Shown piece by piece: positions 16,337-24,953 of a stretch of DNA of 64,000 nucleotides; within the stretch, counting starts at the first letter, position 1; every line of letters starts with the position of its first letter. Below the pieces are notes generated by a model, which saw only the letters and a program-made list of their open reading frames with translations, made no database searches and was not told the origin of the DNA. This DNA is from JAWLBM01 sp041687675 (GTDB taxonomy: Bacteria; Pseudomonadota; Alphaproteobacteria; Rhizobiales; Pleomorphomonadaceae): positions 90,179 to 154,178 of the forward strand of contig JAWLBM010000006.1 in assembly GCA_041687675.1 (NCBI GenBank), written 5' to 3'. The translations under genes were made by a program, and so were the position numbers.

Positions 16337-16969
16337 ATGGCGACGAACTTCGGCGGCAAGAGCGCGGACAAACTGGTCGGAACGGGCGGGAACGACAAGC
16401 TGACCGGCAAGGGTGGAAACGACACCCTGCTTGGTCGTGGTGGCAACGACCTGCTCAGCGGCGGTGCCGGGAAGGATACCCTCAAGGGCGGCGCCGGCAA
16501 TGACAAGCTCCTTGGTGGAGGAGGCGCCGACAAGCTTTTCGGCAACTCCGGCAACGACCAGCTTCTCGGCGGCGGCGGCAACGACACTCTTGATGGCGGC
16601 AGCGGCGACGACAACCTGAAAGGCGGCGGCGGCAACGACACCCTGAAGGGCGGCTCCGGTGTCGATCTGCTCGACGGCGGTGCCGGCAACGACACCCTGA
16701 TCGGTGGAACGGGAACGGACTTCTTCGTGTTCGGCGCCACCTCCGGCACCGACACCATCACCGATTTCGATGTCGCCAACGACGTTCTCCAGATCGCGAA
16801 GGACGTGAACGGGAGCGGCATCCAGACCGCGGCCGATGTCGTGAATAAGGCCGTCCAGAACGGCGCCGACGTGGAGATCGACCTCGGTGGCGGCAACAAG
16901 ATCGTCCTGAAGAACGTCACGCTGGACAGCTTCAAGGCGGACCCCGGCAGCCACATCAGCATCATCTGA
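16337..16969 (+). CDS. Secreted RTX-repeat calcium-binding protein
   Basis: A 210-residue acidic, glycine-rich protein. Residues 6-131 are about 14 back-to-back nonapeptides of the RTX type GGxGxDxLx (for example GGGGNDTLD, GGAGNDKLL), which bind calcium and fold into a parallel beta-roll outside the cell. Residues 132-210 (FFVFGATSGTDTITDFDVANDVLQ...) resemble the C-terminal targeting domain of proteins exported by type I secretion. There is no N-terminal signal peptide and no enzymatic domain, so it is probably structural or adhesive. A type I ABC/HlyD pair is encoded at 25.8-29 kb. The ribosome site is weak. Confidence 0.88.
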   Translation: MATNFGGKSADKLVGTGGNDKLTGKGGNDTLLGRGGNDLLSGGAGKDTLKGGAGNDKLLGGGGADKLFGNSGNDQLLGGGGNDTLDGGSGDDNLKGGGGNDTLKGGSGVDLLDGGAGNDTLIGGTGTDFFVFGATSGTDTITDFDVANDVLQIAKDVNGSGIQTAADVVNKAVQNGADVEIDLGGGNKIVLKNVTLDSFKADPGSHISII

Positions 16970-17037
16970 CCAGGGTGCGGACCGGTGGGCGCTCCATCCC
17001 CGTCGAGGCCGGATGGAGGCCCGCTTCCGTACGTCGC

Positions 17038-19200
17038 ATGAGCATGGCGAACGCGAGCGAGCAGCGGATGCTGGCCTGCAACCTCGGGCGCCGGGTCGCC
17101 TTGGTCATCCGCCGACGCGATGAGTTGGCGGACATCCGGCCGGCTCCGGATCTGATCGTCGGCCGACGCGCCGCCAAGCACTGCATTCATTCCGTCCTGT
17201 GGGTGGGCGGGAAAGCGGTCGCCGACATGGTGGCGGCCGTGATTCCCACCGAGGCTGTGGGGAAACAGGGACCTGCGTTCGCGGATATCCTGCTGGACGG
17301 GGCACCGCCGACCCATCGGCTCGCAAACCTGGGTGAACTGGTCGACGCGCTCGGTCCGAGTTCTCCCCTGACCGGCCGCGTCCTGGCCGGCGTCCTCGGC
17401 CGCATCGCCCCGCTGACGTCGCTCTACGCCGAGCCCGGCTTCGGGAGCGATCTCGCCGCCCTGGTCGCCCGTCACGCCCCGCAGGGAATCTCGGTCTCGC
17501 TCTATGGCGTCGTCGGCCAGGATCTCCTGCTGCTCGATGCCGGGCCGGTCTCGGCCATACCCGTCGATGCCGTCGCCGTTTTCGTCGGCTCCGGCTCGAG
17601 TTCGGCGCGGGTCGCTGCAGCGGCGACGGCCGAAGGGCGACCTGCGTCGGCCGGGCGGTTCGCCGCGCTCAGGCTACACCTGTCGGATCCTGCTCCGGCG
17701 CATCTTGCCCTGGTTGTCGGTGACGAGGTTCGGATCGCCTCGCTTCGGGGTTCCCGCTCCCCGGATGCCGAGGCGTTCGCGGCGGCCCATTGCGGGCCGA
17801 GGCCGGCACTGGTTGCCCTCGCCGCCGCAAGCGCCCCGGAGGACACCCGGCTGGCCATGGCGATTCGACGAGCCCCGCTTGCCGCAGCCCCTGCGAGATC
17901 GAGCGCCCACCAGTCGGCAGTTCAACTCGACCTTGCCGCTCCGACACCGGCCGGACTTTTTCTCGCCGGCAGCATACAGGACCGGGGCAATCATCTCGTT
18001 CGCGCCGAGGTGATCGAGCCGAGGCTCCGGGAGGGACGACTGGACGCGGTCTGGCGCATGCGGTCCGATCGCCCCGACGGGGAGGGTGGCGACCGCGAGG
18101 TTCGCCGATTTGCCGCATTCTTGCCGGGACCGGCCGGTTCTCTGCCGCAGACCCAGGTCGCGGTCACGTTCGCGTCGGGCGAGGTACGCGCGGCGGTGCC
18201 ACCCGCTGCGCCGTCGGAACCGGCGGCGCTTCGGCGGGCGATCATTGAGACGGCGAGCGACCTGTTCCTGACCGAAGACGTCTTCGAGGCCTGCTATAGG
18301 CTCCCGGTCGCCAGCCTGACCGCCGAGATCGCCGGCCGGCAGAGGATTGCGCGGATCGTGCGGTTCGGCCCCGGCCGGATCCCGAAGGTGTCGGTGATCG
18401 TGCCGATCTACGGCACCCTCGCCTTCCTGCGCTCGCAGCTCCTGGCCTTCGCCGCCGACCGGTTTGTCCGTGAGCAGGCCGAACTCGTCTACGTTCTCGA
18501 TGACCCCGGCCTCGAGGGCGACCTCGAGCACATGCTCCGAGGGTTGCAGGCCCTGTTGGGCCTGCAGGTCGTGCTGGTCGTGCTGGCCGGCAACGCGGGG
18601 TATGCGCTCGCAAACAATTTCGGCGTGTCGGTCGCAGCCGGTCGAGAACTCGCTCTGCTCAATTCCGACGTTGTGCCGATCGGCCCGGGCTGGCTGGAGA
18701 CCCTGATCTCGGCACGACGGCGAACCCGGGCCGGTGTGGTCGGTCCGCGCCTTGCCTACCCCGACGGGACGCTGCAGCACGCCGGGATGTTCTTCCGCCG
18801 CCATCCCCGATGCGCCTGGCAGAACATGCATTATTTCAAGGGGTTCGGCAGATCCTTCGCGCCTGCCCTCCGGGAGCGGCGGGTGCCCGCGGTGACCGGC
18901 GCCGCGATGGTGCTGACGCGCGCCGATTTCGACGCGGTCGGCGGATTCTCCAGTTGCTATGTGATCGGCGACTACGAGGACAGCGATCTCTGCCTGAAGC
19001 TCGCCGATCGCGGGCGTCCCTCCTGGTACGTACCCGCCGCGCTGCTGCTGCATGCCGAGCGGCAATCGGTCGGCCTGCATCCGGGCCACTCCGACAACGC
19101 GGTCTCGGCCTTCAATCGCGCCCTGCACGGGGCGTTGTGGGGCAGCGCCATCGCCGGGCTGATGAGCCGCTTTCCCGACGGTACGGAGATGGCGGCATGA
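17038..19200 (+). CDS. Glycosyltransferase family 2 protein with long N-terminal extension
   Basis: A protein of about 720 residues. The C-terminal 270 residues hold a GT-A glycosyltransferase domain (PKVSVIVPIYGTLAFLRSQL, then LALLNSDVVPIGPGWLETL, then YEDSDLCLKLADRG). The N-terminal 400 or so residues have no fold I recognise. The start is uncertain: ATG at 17038 is used; a GTG at 16975 would add 21 residues; neither has a good ribosome site. The next gene (methyltransferase) starts inside its stop codon (ATGA). It begins a run of glycan genes, so it probably transfers a sugar to a cell-surface glycan or protein; the sugar is unknown. Confidence 0.8.
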   Translation: MSMANASEQRMLACNLGRRVALVIRRRDELADIRPAPDLIVGRRAAKHCIHSVLWVGGKAVADMVAAVIPTEAVGKQGPAFADILLDGAPPTHRLANLGELVDALGPSSPLTGRVLAGVLGRIAPLTSLYAEPGFGSDLAALVARHAPQGISVSLYGVVGQDLLLLDAGPVSAIPVDAVAVFVGSGSSSARVAAAATAEGRPASAGRFAALRLHLSDPAPAHLALVVGDEVRIASLRGSRSPDAEAFAAAHCGPRPALVALAAASAPEDTRLAMAIRRAPLAAAPARSSAHQSAVQLDLAAPTPAGLFLAGSIQDRGNHLVRAEVIEPRLREGRLDAVWRMRSDRPDGEGGDREVRRFAAFLPGPAGSLPQTQVAVTFASGEVRAAVPPAAPSEPAALRRAIIETASDLFLTEDVFEACYRLPVASLTAEIAGRQRIARIVRFGPGRIPKVSVIVPIYGTLAFLRSQLLAFAADRFVREQAELVYVLDDPGLEGDLEHMLRGLQALLGLQVVLVVLAGNAGYALANNFGVSVAAGRELALLNSDVVPIGPGWLETLISARRRTRAGVVGPRLAYPDGTLQHAGMFFRRHPRCAWQNMHYFKGFGRSFAPALRERRVPAVTGAAMVLTRADFDAVGGFSSCYVIGDYEDSDLCLKLADRGRPSWYVPAALLLHAERQSVGLHPGHSDNAVSAFNRALHGALWGSAIAGLMSRFPDGTEMAA

Positions 19201-19967
19201 GCAAGGCTCAACTGGACCTGGCTGTGGCGGCGATACGCGCCGGCCGCTCTCCCGCACCGCCCCCCGACCGCGTGTTCGTGGGCGACGGCGACTTCCGGGC
19301 GATCGGGGCCGAGTTCCTCGGCTACTTCGTGGAGGTGGGGGGGCTCACCCCGCAGGCTCGCGTGCTCGACGTCGGCTGCGGCATCGGACGCATGGCGGCG
19401 GCCCTGGCGCCGTATCTCGGGCCGACCGGCAGCTATCTCGGGATCGATCCCGTCCCGGACGGAATCGCCTGGTGCCGCGCCGCCTTCGCCGCCCACCCGA
19501 ACTTCGCGTTCGAGCATCTGGACGTGGAGAACGAACTCTACAACCCCGGCGGCTCGGTGTCGCCGGAGACGATGCGGTTGCCGGCCGACGACCGATCGGT
19601 CGACTTTGTCATCCTCACCTCCGTGCTCACGCACCTGCGTACCGCCGAGGCCGCGCACACCCTGTCGGAGGTGGGCCGGGTGCTCGCCCCGGGCGGGCGC
19701 CTGTTCGCCACGGCCTATCTGTTCGAGGGCGCGCGCCCGCCAGCGCCCGCCGATCCGTTTCCGGCCCACCTCCGGTTCTCCGAACCGTCGGCGGAGGATG
19801 CCGAGCGCTGGCACGTCGCGGATCTGCCGCCGCTCGCCGCCGTGGCCTTCCGGGCCGAGCCCTTCCTCACCCGCGCCGCCGGGGCGCTCGGCCGGCCGGT
19901 CGAACTGCGCCCCGGCCGGTGGCGGGGCGGGCCCGGCCCGTGGTTCCAGGACCTGGTGCTCGCATGA
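19197..19967 (+). CDS. Class I SAM-dependent methyltransferase
   Basis: A 256-residue methyltransferase. The SAM-binding motif VLDVGCGIGRMAAALAPYL lies near residue 60, with an acidic end of beta-2 in YLGIDPVPDG and a later VDFVILTSVLTHLR. It overlaps the preceding glycosyltransferase by 4 bases and the next by 4 bases (ATGA), so the three are translationally coupled. In this context it probably methylates a sugar or the end of a glycan chain. A small-molecule substrate cannot be excluded. Confidence 0.85.
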   Translation: MSKAQLDLAVAAIRAGRSPAPPPDRVFVGDGDFRAIGAEFLGYFVEVGGLTPQARVLDVGCGIGRMAAALAPYLGPTGSYLGIDPVPDGIAWCRAAFAAHPNFAFEHLDVENELYNPGGSVSPETMRLPADDRSVDFVILTSVLTHLRTAEAAHTLSEVGRVLAPGGRLFATAYLFEGARPPAPADPFPAHLRFSEPSAEDAERWHVADLPPLAAVAFRAEPFLTRAAGALGRPVELRPGRWRGGPGPWFQDLVLA

Positions 19968-21244
19968 CCGCCCGGCCGACGCGTATCCTCCAGATCGCTC
20001 ACAACCACCCGGAGTTCGGCCCGGGCGGCACGGAAATCCTCGCCCTCGCGCTGCATCGGCGCGCGCTGGACGAAGGCGTCGACAGCTGGTTCCTGGGCGC
20101 GGTGGAGCCGTTCCAGCGATCCGCCAATCCCGGGACGCACATGATCGCCGTGACCGGGGACCAGCGGGAGGCGGTGCTGTTCGCCCCCGTGTTCGACCGC
20201 TTCGGCCTGTCGCAACCGGACAGCTGGGGCATTCTCGCCGCCCTGGCTGACTACCTGCGGCTGCTGCGGCCGGACGTGGTCCACTTCCACCACGTCCTGA
20301 ACCTCGGGCTGGAGGCGATCGCGGTGACCCGCGCCGTCCTGCCGCGCGCGCGCATCCTGCTGACCCTGCACGACTACTACCTCGTCTGCGCCAACCACGG
20401 GCAGCTCTACCGCCACGACGAGGAGCGCCGATGCCCCGGGCCGGCGCCCACCCGCTGCGCGCGCTGTGTCGGGGTCGATCCGGTGGCGATCGCCCTGCGC
20501 AACGGCGATGTTTCCCATGTCCTGGCGATGGTGGACGAGGTGGTGTCCCCCTCCCGATTCCTCGCGGACCTGGTCGCCACCGCTGCTCACTGGGGAAAAC
20601 GGGTGCGGCTGGTGCCCAACGGCCATGTCGGCGATGCGGAGCGGGCGCCGCCGGCGCCGCCCAGGGCGCCGGGGGACCCGGCGGTGTTCGGCTTCTTCGG
20701 CAACCTGTCGCGGGTGAAGGGGGTGCCCGAGCTGATGGAGGCCGCCCGGCTGCTGCTGGCGCGGGGCGTCGACGGCTTCCGGCTGCACGTGCATGGCGCC
20801 CAGCTGTTCCCGGACGACCGGGTGTCCGATGCGATCGCGGCGGCGCGGCAGGCGCTCGGCCCCCGGCTGGTCCTTGCCGGCGGCTACGACGGCCGCGAGA
20901 TCCCGCGGCTCATCGCGCCGGTGGACGTGGTGGTATTCCCCTCGGTCTGGGTGGAGAACGCGCCCCTCACCCTTCTCGAGGCGATGCACCACCGCCGGGC
21001 GGTCATCGCCTTTCCCCACGGCGCCGCTCCCGAGATCCTCGCCGCGCACGGGCCCACCCGCCTTGCCGGCCGGTCGGACGCCGCCGCTCTCGCCGACGCC
21101 ATGGAGGCGGAACTGCGCGAGGGGAGGGCCGCCGCGCCTCCGCCAAGGGAGCCGGCGCCGGGCGATGCCATGTCCGCCGCCTACCGCCGGCTCTACGCCG
21201 GCTGCCCGGCCGAGGTCCCGACATCCGAGGGCGTGACCGCATGA
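19964..21244 (+). CDS. Glycosyltransferase family 4 protein
   Basis: A 426-residue GT-B glycosyltransferase. The N-terminal domain carries GPGGTEILALALHRRALDEG; the C-terminal nucleotide-sugar-binding domain carries FGFFGNLSRVKGVPELMEAA and the typical ENAPLTLLEAMHHRRAVIAF (E-x7-E region). A cysteine cluster near the middle (CPGPAPTRCARC) may bind zinc. It is cytoplasmic or membrane-associated. Overlapping start and stop codons on both sides place it in the middle of the glycan operon. Confidence 0.87.
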   Translation: MTARPTRILQIAHNHPEFGPGGTEILALALHRRALDEGVDSWFLGAVEPFQRSANPGTHMIAVTGDQREAVLFAPVFDRFGLSQPDSWGILAALADYLRLLRPDVVHFHHVLNLGLEAIAVTRAVLPRARILLTLHDYYLVCANHGQLYRHDEERRCPGPAPTRCARCVGVDPVAIALRNGDVSHVLAMVDEVVSPSRFLADLVATAAHWGKRVRLVPNGHVGDAERAPPAPPRAPGDPAVFGFFGNLSRVKGVPELMEAARLLLARGVDGFRLHVHGAQLFPDDRVSDAIAAARQALGPRLVLAGGYDGREIPRLIAPVDVVVFPSVWVENAPLTLLEAMHHRRAVIAFPHGAAPEILAAHGPTRLAGRSDAAALADAMEAELREGRAAAPPPREPAPGDAMSAAYRRLYAGCPAEVPTSEGVTA

Positions 21245-22020
21245 GACACTTCGATGCCCAGACCCAGACCGCCCTTCGCGCGGCGGCCGTGATCTGCCAC
21301 GGAGCGCCGTGCCGCGCCCCGCCGGACTTTGTCGACAAGATGATGTCGGCCTCACTGACCATGCCGCTGGCGACGGGGCTTTTCGACTTCGACCACTACA
21401 CCCGCCAGTACGACCACGCCGCGGAGCGCATCAATCCGGTCCTGCATTATTGCCTGCGCGGCGCCCGAGAGGGCCTTTCGCCGCATCCCCTGTTCCGCCC
21501 GCGAGCGGTGGCCGGGGCGGTCGCGGCCGACCAGGCCGGAATGCCCACGCTGGTCGCCTGGCTCCTCCACCCGCACCGGGACGCGATCTCGCCGCATCCG
21601 CTGTTCGACCCGGCGCTCTACGCCGCGGCGGCCGGGCCGGCGGACGGCCGCGTGCCGCTGGTCGAGCGCTTCCTGGCCGCCTCCGGCGCCGACGCCCCGC
21701 CCTTCTCGCCCTACTTCTCGGTGCCCTTCTACCTCGCCCAGTCGCAGGGCGAGGAAATGCTCGTCAACCCGCTCCTTCACTACGAACTCACCCCGATCGA
21801 GCAGCGACGGGACTGCAACCCGATGTTCCACGCCGGCTACTACCGGACCCGCTACCCGGACGTGGCGGCCGCCGGCATGGACCCGCTGGAGCATTTCATT
21901 CTCCACGGCTACCGCGAGCACCGCGAGCCGAACCCCTTCGCCATCCGCGAGAACCACGGCCGCGAGCGGTCGCTGGCCAGGTATCTCCTCGACCATGTGA
22001 CGATCCGGCACCCCGCATGA
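21241..22020 (+). CDS. Protein with NP-L-x-HY repeats, glycan-locus type
   Basis: A 259-residue protein with no catalytic motif I recognise. It holds repeated segments of the form Y-x-x-x-YPDV-x-x-x-G-x-x-PLxHY/FILHGYREHREPNPF; clear copies are INPVLHYCLRGAREGLSPHPLF, VNPLLHYEL and the long final one (about residues 193-240). Such repeats are common in bacterial proteins of capsule and rhamnan-type synthesis loci, where they are fused to or sit beside glycosyltransferases. It overlaps both neighbours by 4 bases. It is likely an accessory or scaffold domain in glycan assembly; no enzymatic role is claimed. Confidence 0.75.
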   Translation: MRHFDAQTQTALRAAAVICHGAPCRAPPDFVDKMMSASLTMPLATGLFDFDHYTRQYDHAAERINPVLHYCLRGAREGLSPHPLFRPRAVAGAVAADQAGMPTLVAWLLHPHRDAISPHPLFDPALYAAAAGPADGRVPLVERFLAASGADAPPFSPYFSVPFYLAQSQGEEMLVNPLLHYELTPIEQRRDCNPMFHAGYYRTRYPDVAAAGMDPLEHFILHGYREHREPNPFAIRENHGRERSLARYLLDHVTIRHPA

Positions 22021-23038
22021 CCACGATCATCGACTTCGATGCGCCGCGCGACGTCGACGTCGCCCACGATGCGCCCTGGGCCGGGCGGGTGATGCACGTC
22101 TTCGACGCCGGCTGGCACGGCATCCGCAGCGCCACCGGCTGCCTTCCGGGCCACAAGCTGGCCATCACCCACGCCGGCCCGTTCGACGGCGAGGGCGCCC
22201 GCCACGTGGTCGGCCTCATCCACCGCTTCGGCATCGACCGGGTGGTCTACCAGGGCTTCTCGTTTCGGGCGGCGGAGTTGGCGCGGATGGTCCGCCACGA
22301 CTTCGGCTCGGAGGTCATCCAGAGCGTCGTGACCCACGTGTCGCCGGGCAGTTTGAAACGCGCTTCGAGATCGACATGCTGCGGGAGATGCTCGCCTTGC
22401 GGAACGCGGGCGTACTCTGGCGGATAGGCTCGGTGAAGCCCGGCTTCCAGACGACTGTCCCGGGGATCGAAGGTCCGCTGCTTGTCAACGCGCCGCCGGC
22501 GATCGCTCCGGTTGGCGCCACAGGCGCTCGCGACGTCTCGGCGGTCCTGATCCCGGTCGAGAACACCTGGCGCAAGAACCTCTACGTCAACGTGCTCGCC
22601 GCGCTGGCGGCGCCCGAGGTGCGCCGGGTCTATGCCGTCAACGAGCCGAGCGGGCTCGAGCAGATCGTCGGCCTTGAGCGCCTGAAGCTGGTCGGCTTCA
22701 TGAGGCCGCCCGAACTCGTGGAGTTCATGGCGACGGTCGCTGCCGTGCTCAACGTCACGCTGGTCGAGTGCCAGCCGATGACCAAGCTCGAGGCTGCGGC
22801 CGCCGGGACGCCCTGCCTCACCGGTGTCCTCGGTCTGCCCGGCCTCGAGGACCATCCGTTCACCCGCCTCACTGAGACGGAATGGACCGACCGGCCGGAC
22901 CTGATCGCCGACTCCATCAGCCGGATCGCCGGGCTGTGGCGGTCGGCCCCGGGGGAACTCGAAGCCATGGCGGCCGACTGGTGCGACCTGCTGCGCCGCC
23001 GCTGCCTCTCCTCCTACGAAGAATTCCTCGAGGTCTGA
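22017..23038 (+). pseudogene. Glycosyltransferase (GT4-like) broken by a frameshift
   Basis: Two frames join to one protein. The first (from ATG 22017, MTTIIDFDAPRDVDVAH) is sensible until about 22346, then turns to nonsense (SLKRASRSTCC). The second resumes in the next frame as FETRFEIDMLREMLALRNAG, which runs to 23038 and has the GT4-like end ECQPMTKLEAAAAGTPCL. The switch lies in the GGG at 22346-22348 (CCGGGCAG); restoring one G would give a continuous frame of about 340 residues. Either the gene is inactive, or this is a sequencing error; a programmed shift is less likely. It is sandwiched between two intact glycan genes. Confidence 0.75.
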
Positions 23039-23039
23039 C

Positions 23040-24953
23040 ATGCCTTCGGTGTGCCTCATCAGCAACGAGGTCTACCCGCTGAACAAGGGCGGCATCGGCC
23101 GGCTGATGTACAACTTCGCGGTTCACAACGCGGCGGCGGACGAGCCGGCGGACCTGCATCTGCTTCTCCCGAACGCCCTGGCGCCGCGCCTGACGGAGGT
23201 GGCGCAGGCCTTCGCCGGGCTGGCGACGATCCACGCCTGCCCGGCGCTGCTCGTGCAACTCGGCCTCTCCGAGCCGGCCATGCACGAGCTGCGGCGGCGG
23301 GATCCGCTCTGCGAACGCTGGGTGAATGCGCTCGCCTGGCACGCCGGGCTGACGATGGCGGAGGAGGCGACCGGCCGTCCCTTCGACGTGATCGAGTTTC
23401 CCGACCTGGACGGCTGGGCGACGGCGGCGCTGGCGGCGCGCGCCTGCGGGCTCGCCTATCAGCGGGCGACCATCGCCGTCCGGCTGCACTCGTCCTTTTC
23501 GCTGATCTACCACGCCGAGCCGGGATACCACGTCCCGTCCGACTGGATCGCCACGATCGCGGACTTCGAGCGCAAGGCCATGCGGGACGCCGACCTGGTG
23601 GTCGGCCACCTGCCGGCGATCGTCGAGCGGAACGTCGAGGCCTTCCGCCTGCCCCATGCCCGCGAGGGACGCACCCGCCTCGAGCGTCCGCCCATCCTGC
23701 TCGACGCCGCCGAGGAGGGTGAACCCGCGGACGCCGGCCCGCGGCGGCAAAGCTTCGTGTTTTCCTCCCGCCTCCAGCCGTTCAAGCGCCCCGACCTGTT
23801 CATCCGCGCGGCGATCCTCGCCTGCGACGGCGGCATCGACCCGGAGTGCGAGTTCGTCCTCGCCTCCTACGGCTGGGACCGGGACTATGTCGGGCGGCTC
23901 GCGGCAATGATCCCGGCCGACCTCGCCGGCCGCATCCGCATCGAGCAGCAGATGGACGCGACCGAACGGGTTGCGCTGCTCAGGCGGTCCGTCGTCGTGA
24001 TCCCGAGCCGGTTCGAGAGCTACTGCGTGCTCGCCTACGAGTGCGCCCTGCGCGGGACGCCGATGATCCTGGCGGGCGACTGCGAGGCCTTCGAGCCGCT
24101 GGCCGGCTGGGTCGACGGCGAGAACTGCCGCAGCTTCGACGGCACCGCGGAGCACCTCGCCGAGGTGTTCCTGTCCGGTCGCTTCCCGGCCCCGCGGCCG
24201 GCGGACTGCCCGCCGCCGACGCGCCCCTACTGGTCCGGCGGGCTGCCGGAGCCGCGGCCGGCGGCGACGGTGCCGATCGGGGCGGTGGCCTATGGCTTCT
24301 CCGACCTGTCCGGCGCCTTTCGCGCGGTTCGCCGGCTGTCGCGGATGCCGGATCCGCCCGCGCCGATTCTCGTCGCGATCCGCCGCGGGCTCGTCGAGGG
24401 GGCCGAGATGGCCGGAGTGCGGGCGGAACTGGAGCGCGCCGGCGCCCGGGTCTCCTTCACGGCCGACGGCCTGCCGGACGAGGCGGCGGTCGAGCAGGCG
24501 GCCGGGGCGACGGGCGTGGAGCGGTTCCTGTTCCTGCCGGAGGGCTGGGACCTCGACGCGGGGTATCTCGGCGCCGCCGCCCGGGCGCTGGCGGGCGCGC
24601 CGGACGCCGTCGCCTTCGCAACACCCGTGCGCCGGCGCGACGGCGGGGAGGAGCGGTGGGAGCCGTTCCTGGGCGAGACCCCGAACCTCGTCCACTACCG
24701 CCGCCCGCCGGTGCCGCCGGTCGGGGTCGCCCATGTGGCGCTGCTGGCCGGGCGCCCGGTCACCCTCTACGGCCCCGCCTTCCTGGAAGCCGCCGTCGCC
24801 GCCGCCGTCTGCCGCGGCGCCCGCGTCATGCACGCGCCAGTGCCGATGGCGACGGGGCGAGGGGGGAGCGATGAAGTTGAGTTGGCAATCAGGTCTATTG
24901 CCCACGCCAGCAGCACTGCCCGTCCTGTAGATGCGGTCGTACTCGCTCAGTGA
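23040..24953 (+). CDS. Glycosyltransferase family 4 protein with C-terminal extension
   Basis: A 637-residue protein. Residues 1-380 are a GT4 enzyme (ISNEVYPLNKGGIGRLMYNF at the N-terminus; SSRLQPFKRPDLFIRAA; IPSRFESYCVLAYECALRGTPMIL). About 250 further residues follow with no clear fold. From residue 611 or so (24870) the DNA becomes AT-rich and the last 27 residues belong to the acquired patch, so the original C-terminus may be lost. It converges on a sulfotransferase gene and overlaps it by 7 bases. It starts one base after the broken glycosyltransferase. Confidence 0.83.
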   Translation: MPSVCLISNEVYPLNKGGIGRLMYNFAVHNAAADEPADLHLLLPNALAPRLTEVAQAFAGLATIHACPALLVQLGLSEPAMHELRRRDPLCERWVNALAWHAGLTMAEEATGRPFDVIEFPDLDGWATAALAARACGLAYQRATIAVRLHSSFSLIYHAEPGYHVPSDWIATIADFERKAMRDADLVVGHLPAIVERNVEAFRLPHAREGRTRLERPPILLDAAEEGEPADAGPRRQSFVFSSRLQPFKRPDLFIRAAILACDGGIDPECEFVLASYGWDRDYVGRLAAMIPADLAGRIRIEQQMDATERVALLRRSVVVIPSRFESYCVLAYECALRGTPMILAGDCEAFEPLAGWVDGENCRSFDGTAEHLAEVFLSGRFPAPRPADCPPPTRPYWSGGLPEPRPAATVPIGAVAYGFSDLSGAFRAVRRLSRMPDPPAPILVAIRRGLVEGAEMAGVRAELERAGARVSFTADGLPDEAAVEQAAGATGVERFLFLPEGWDLDAGYLGAAARALAGAPDAVAFATPVRRRDGGEERWEPFLGETPNLVHYRRPPVPPVGVAHVALLAGRPVTLYGPAFLEAAVAAAVCRGARVMHAPVPMATGRGGSDEVELAIRSIAHASSTARPVDAVVLAQ

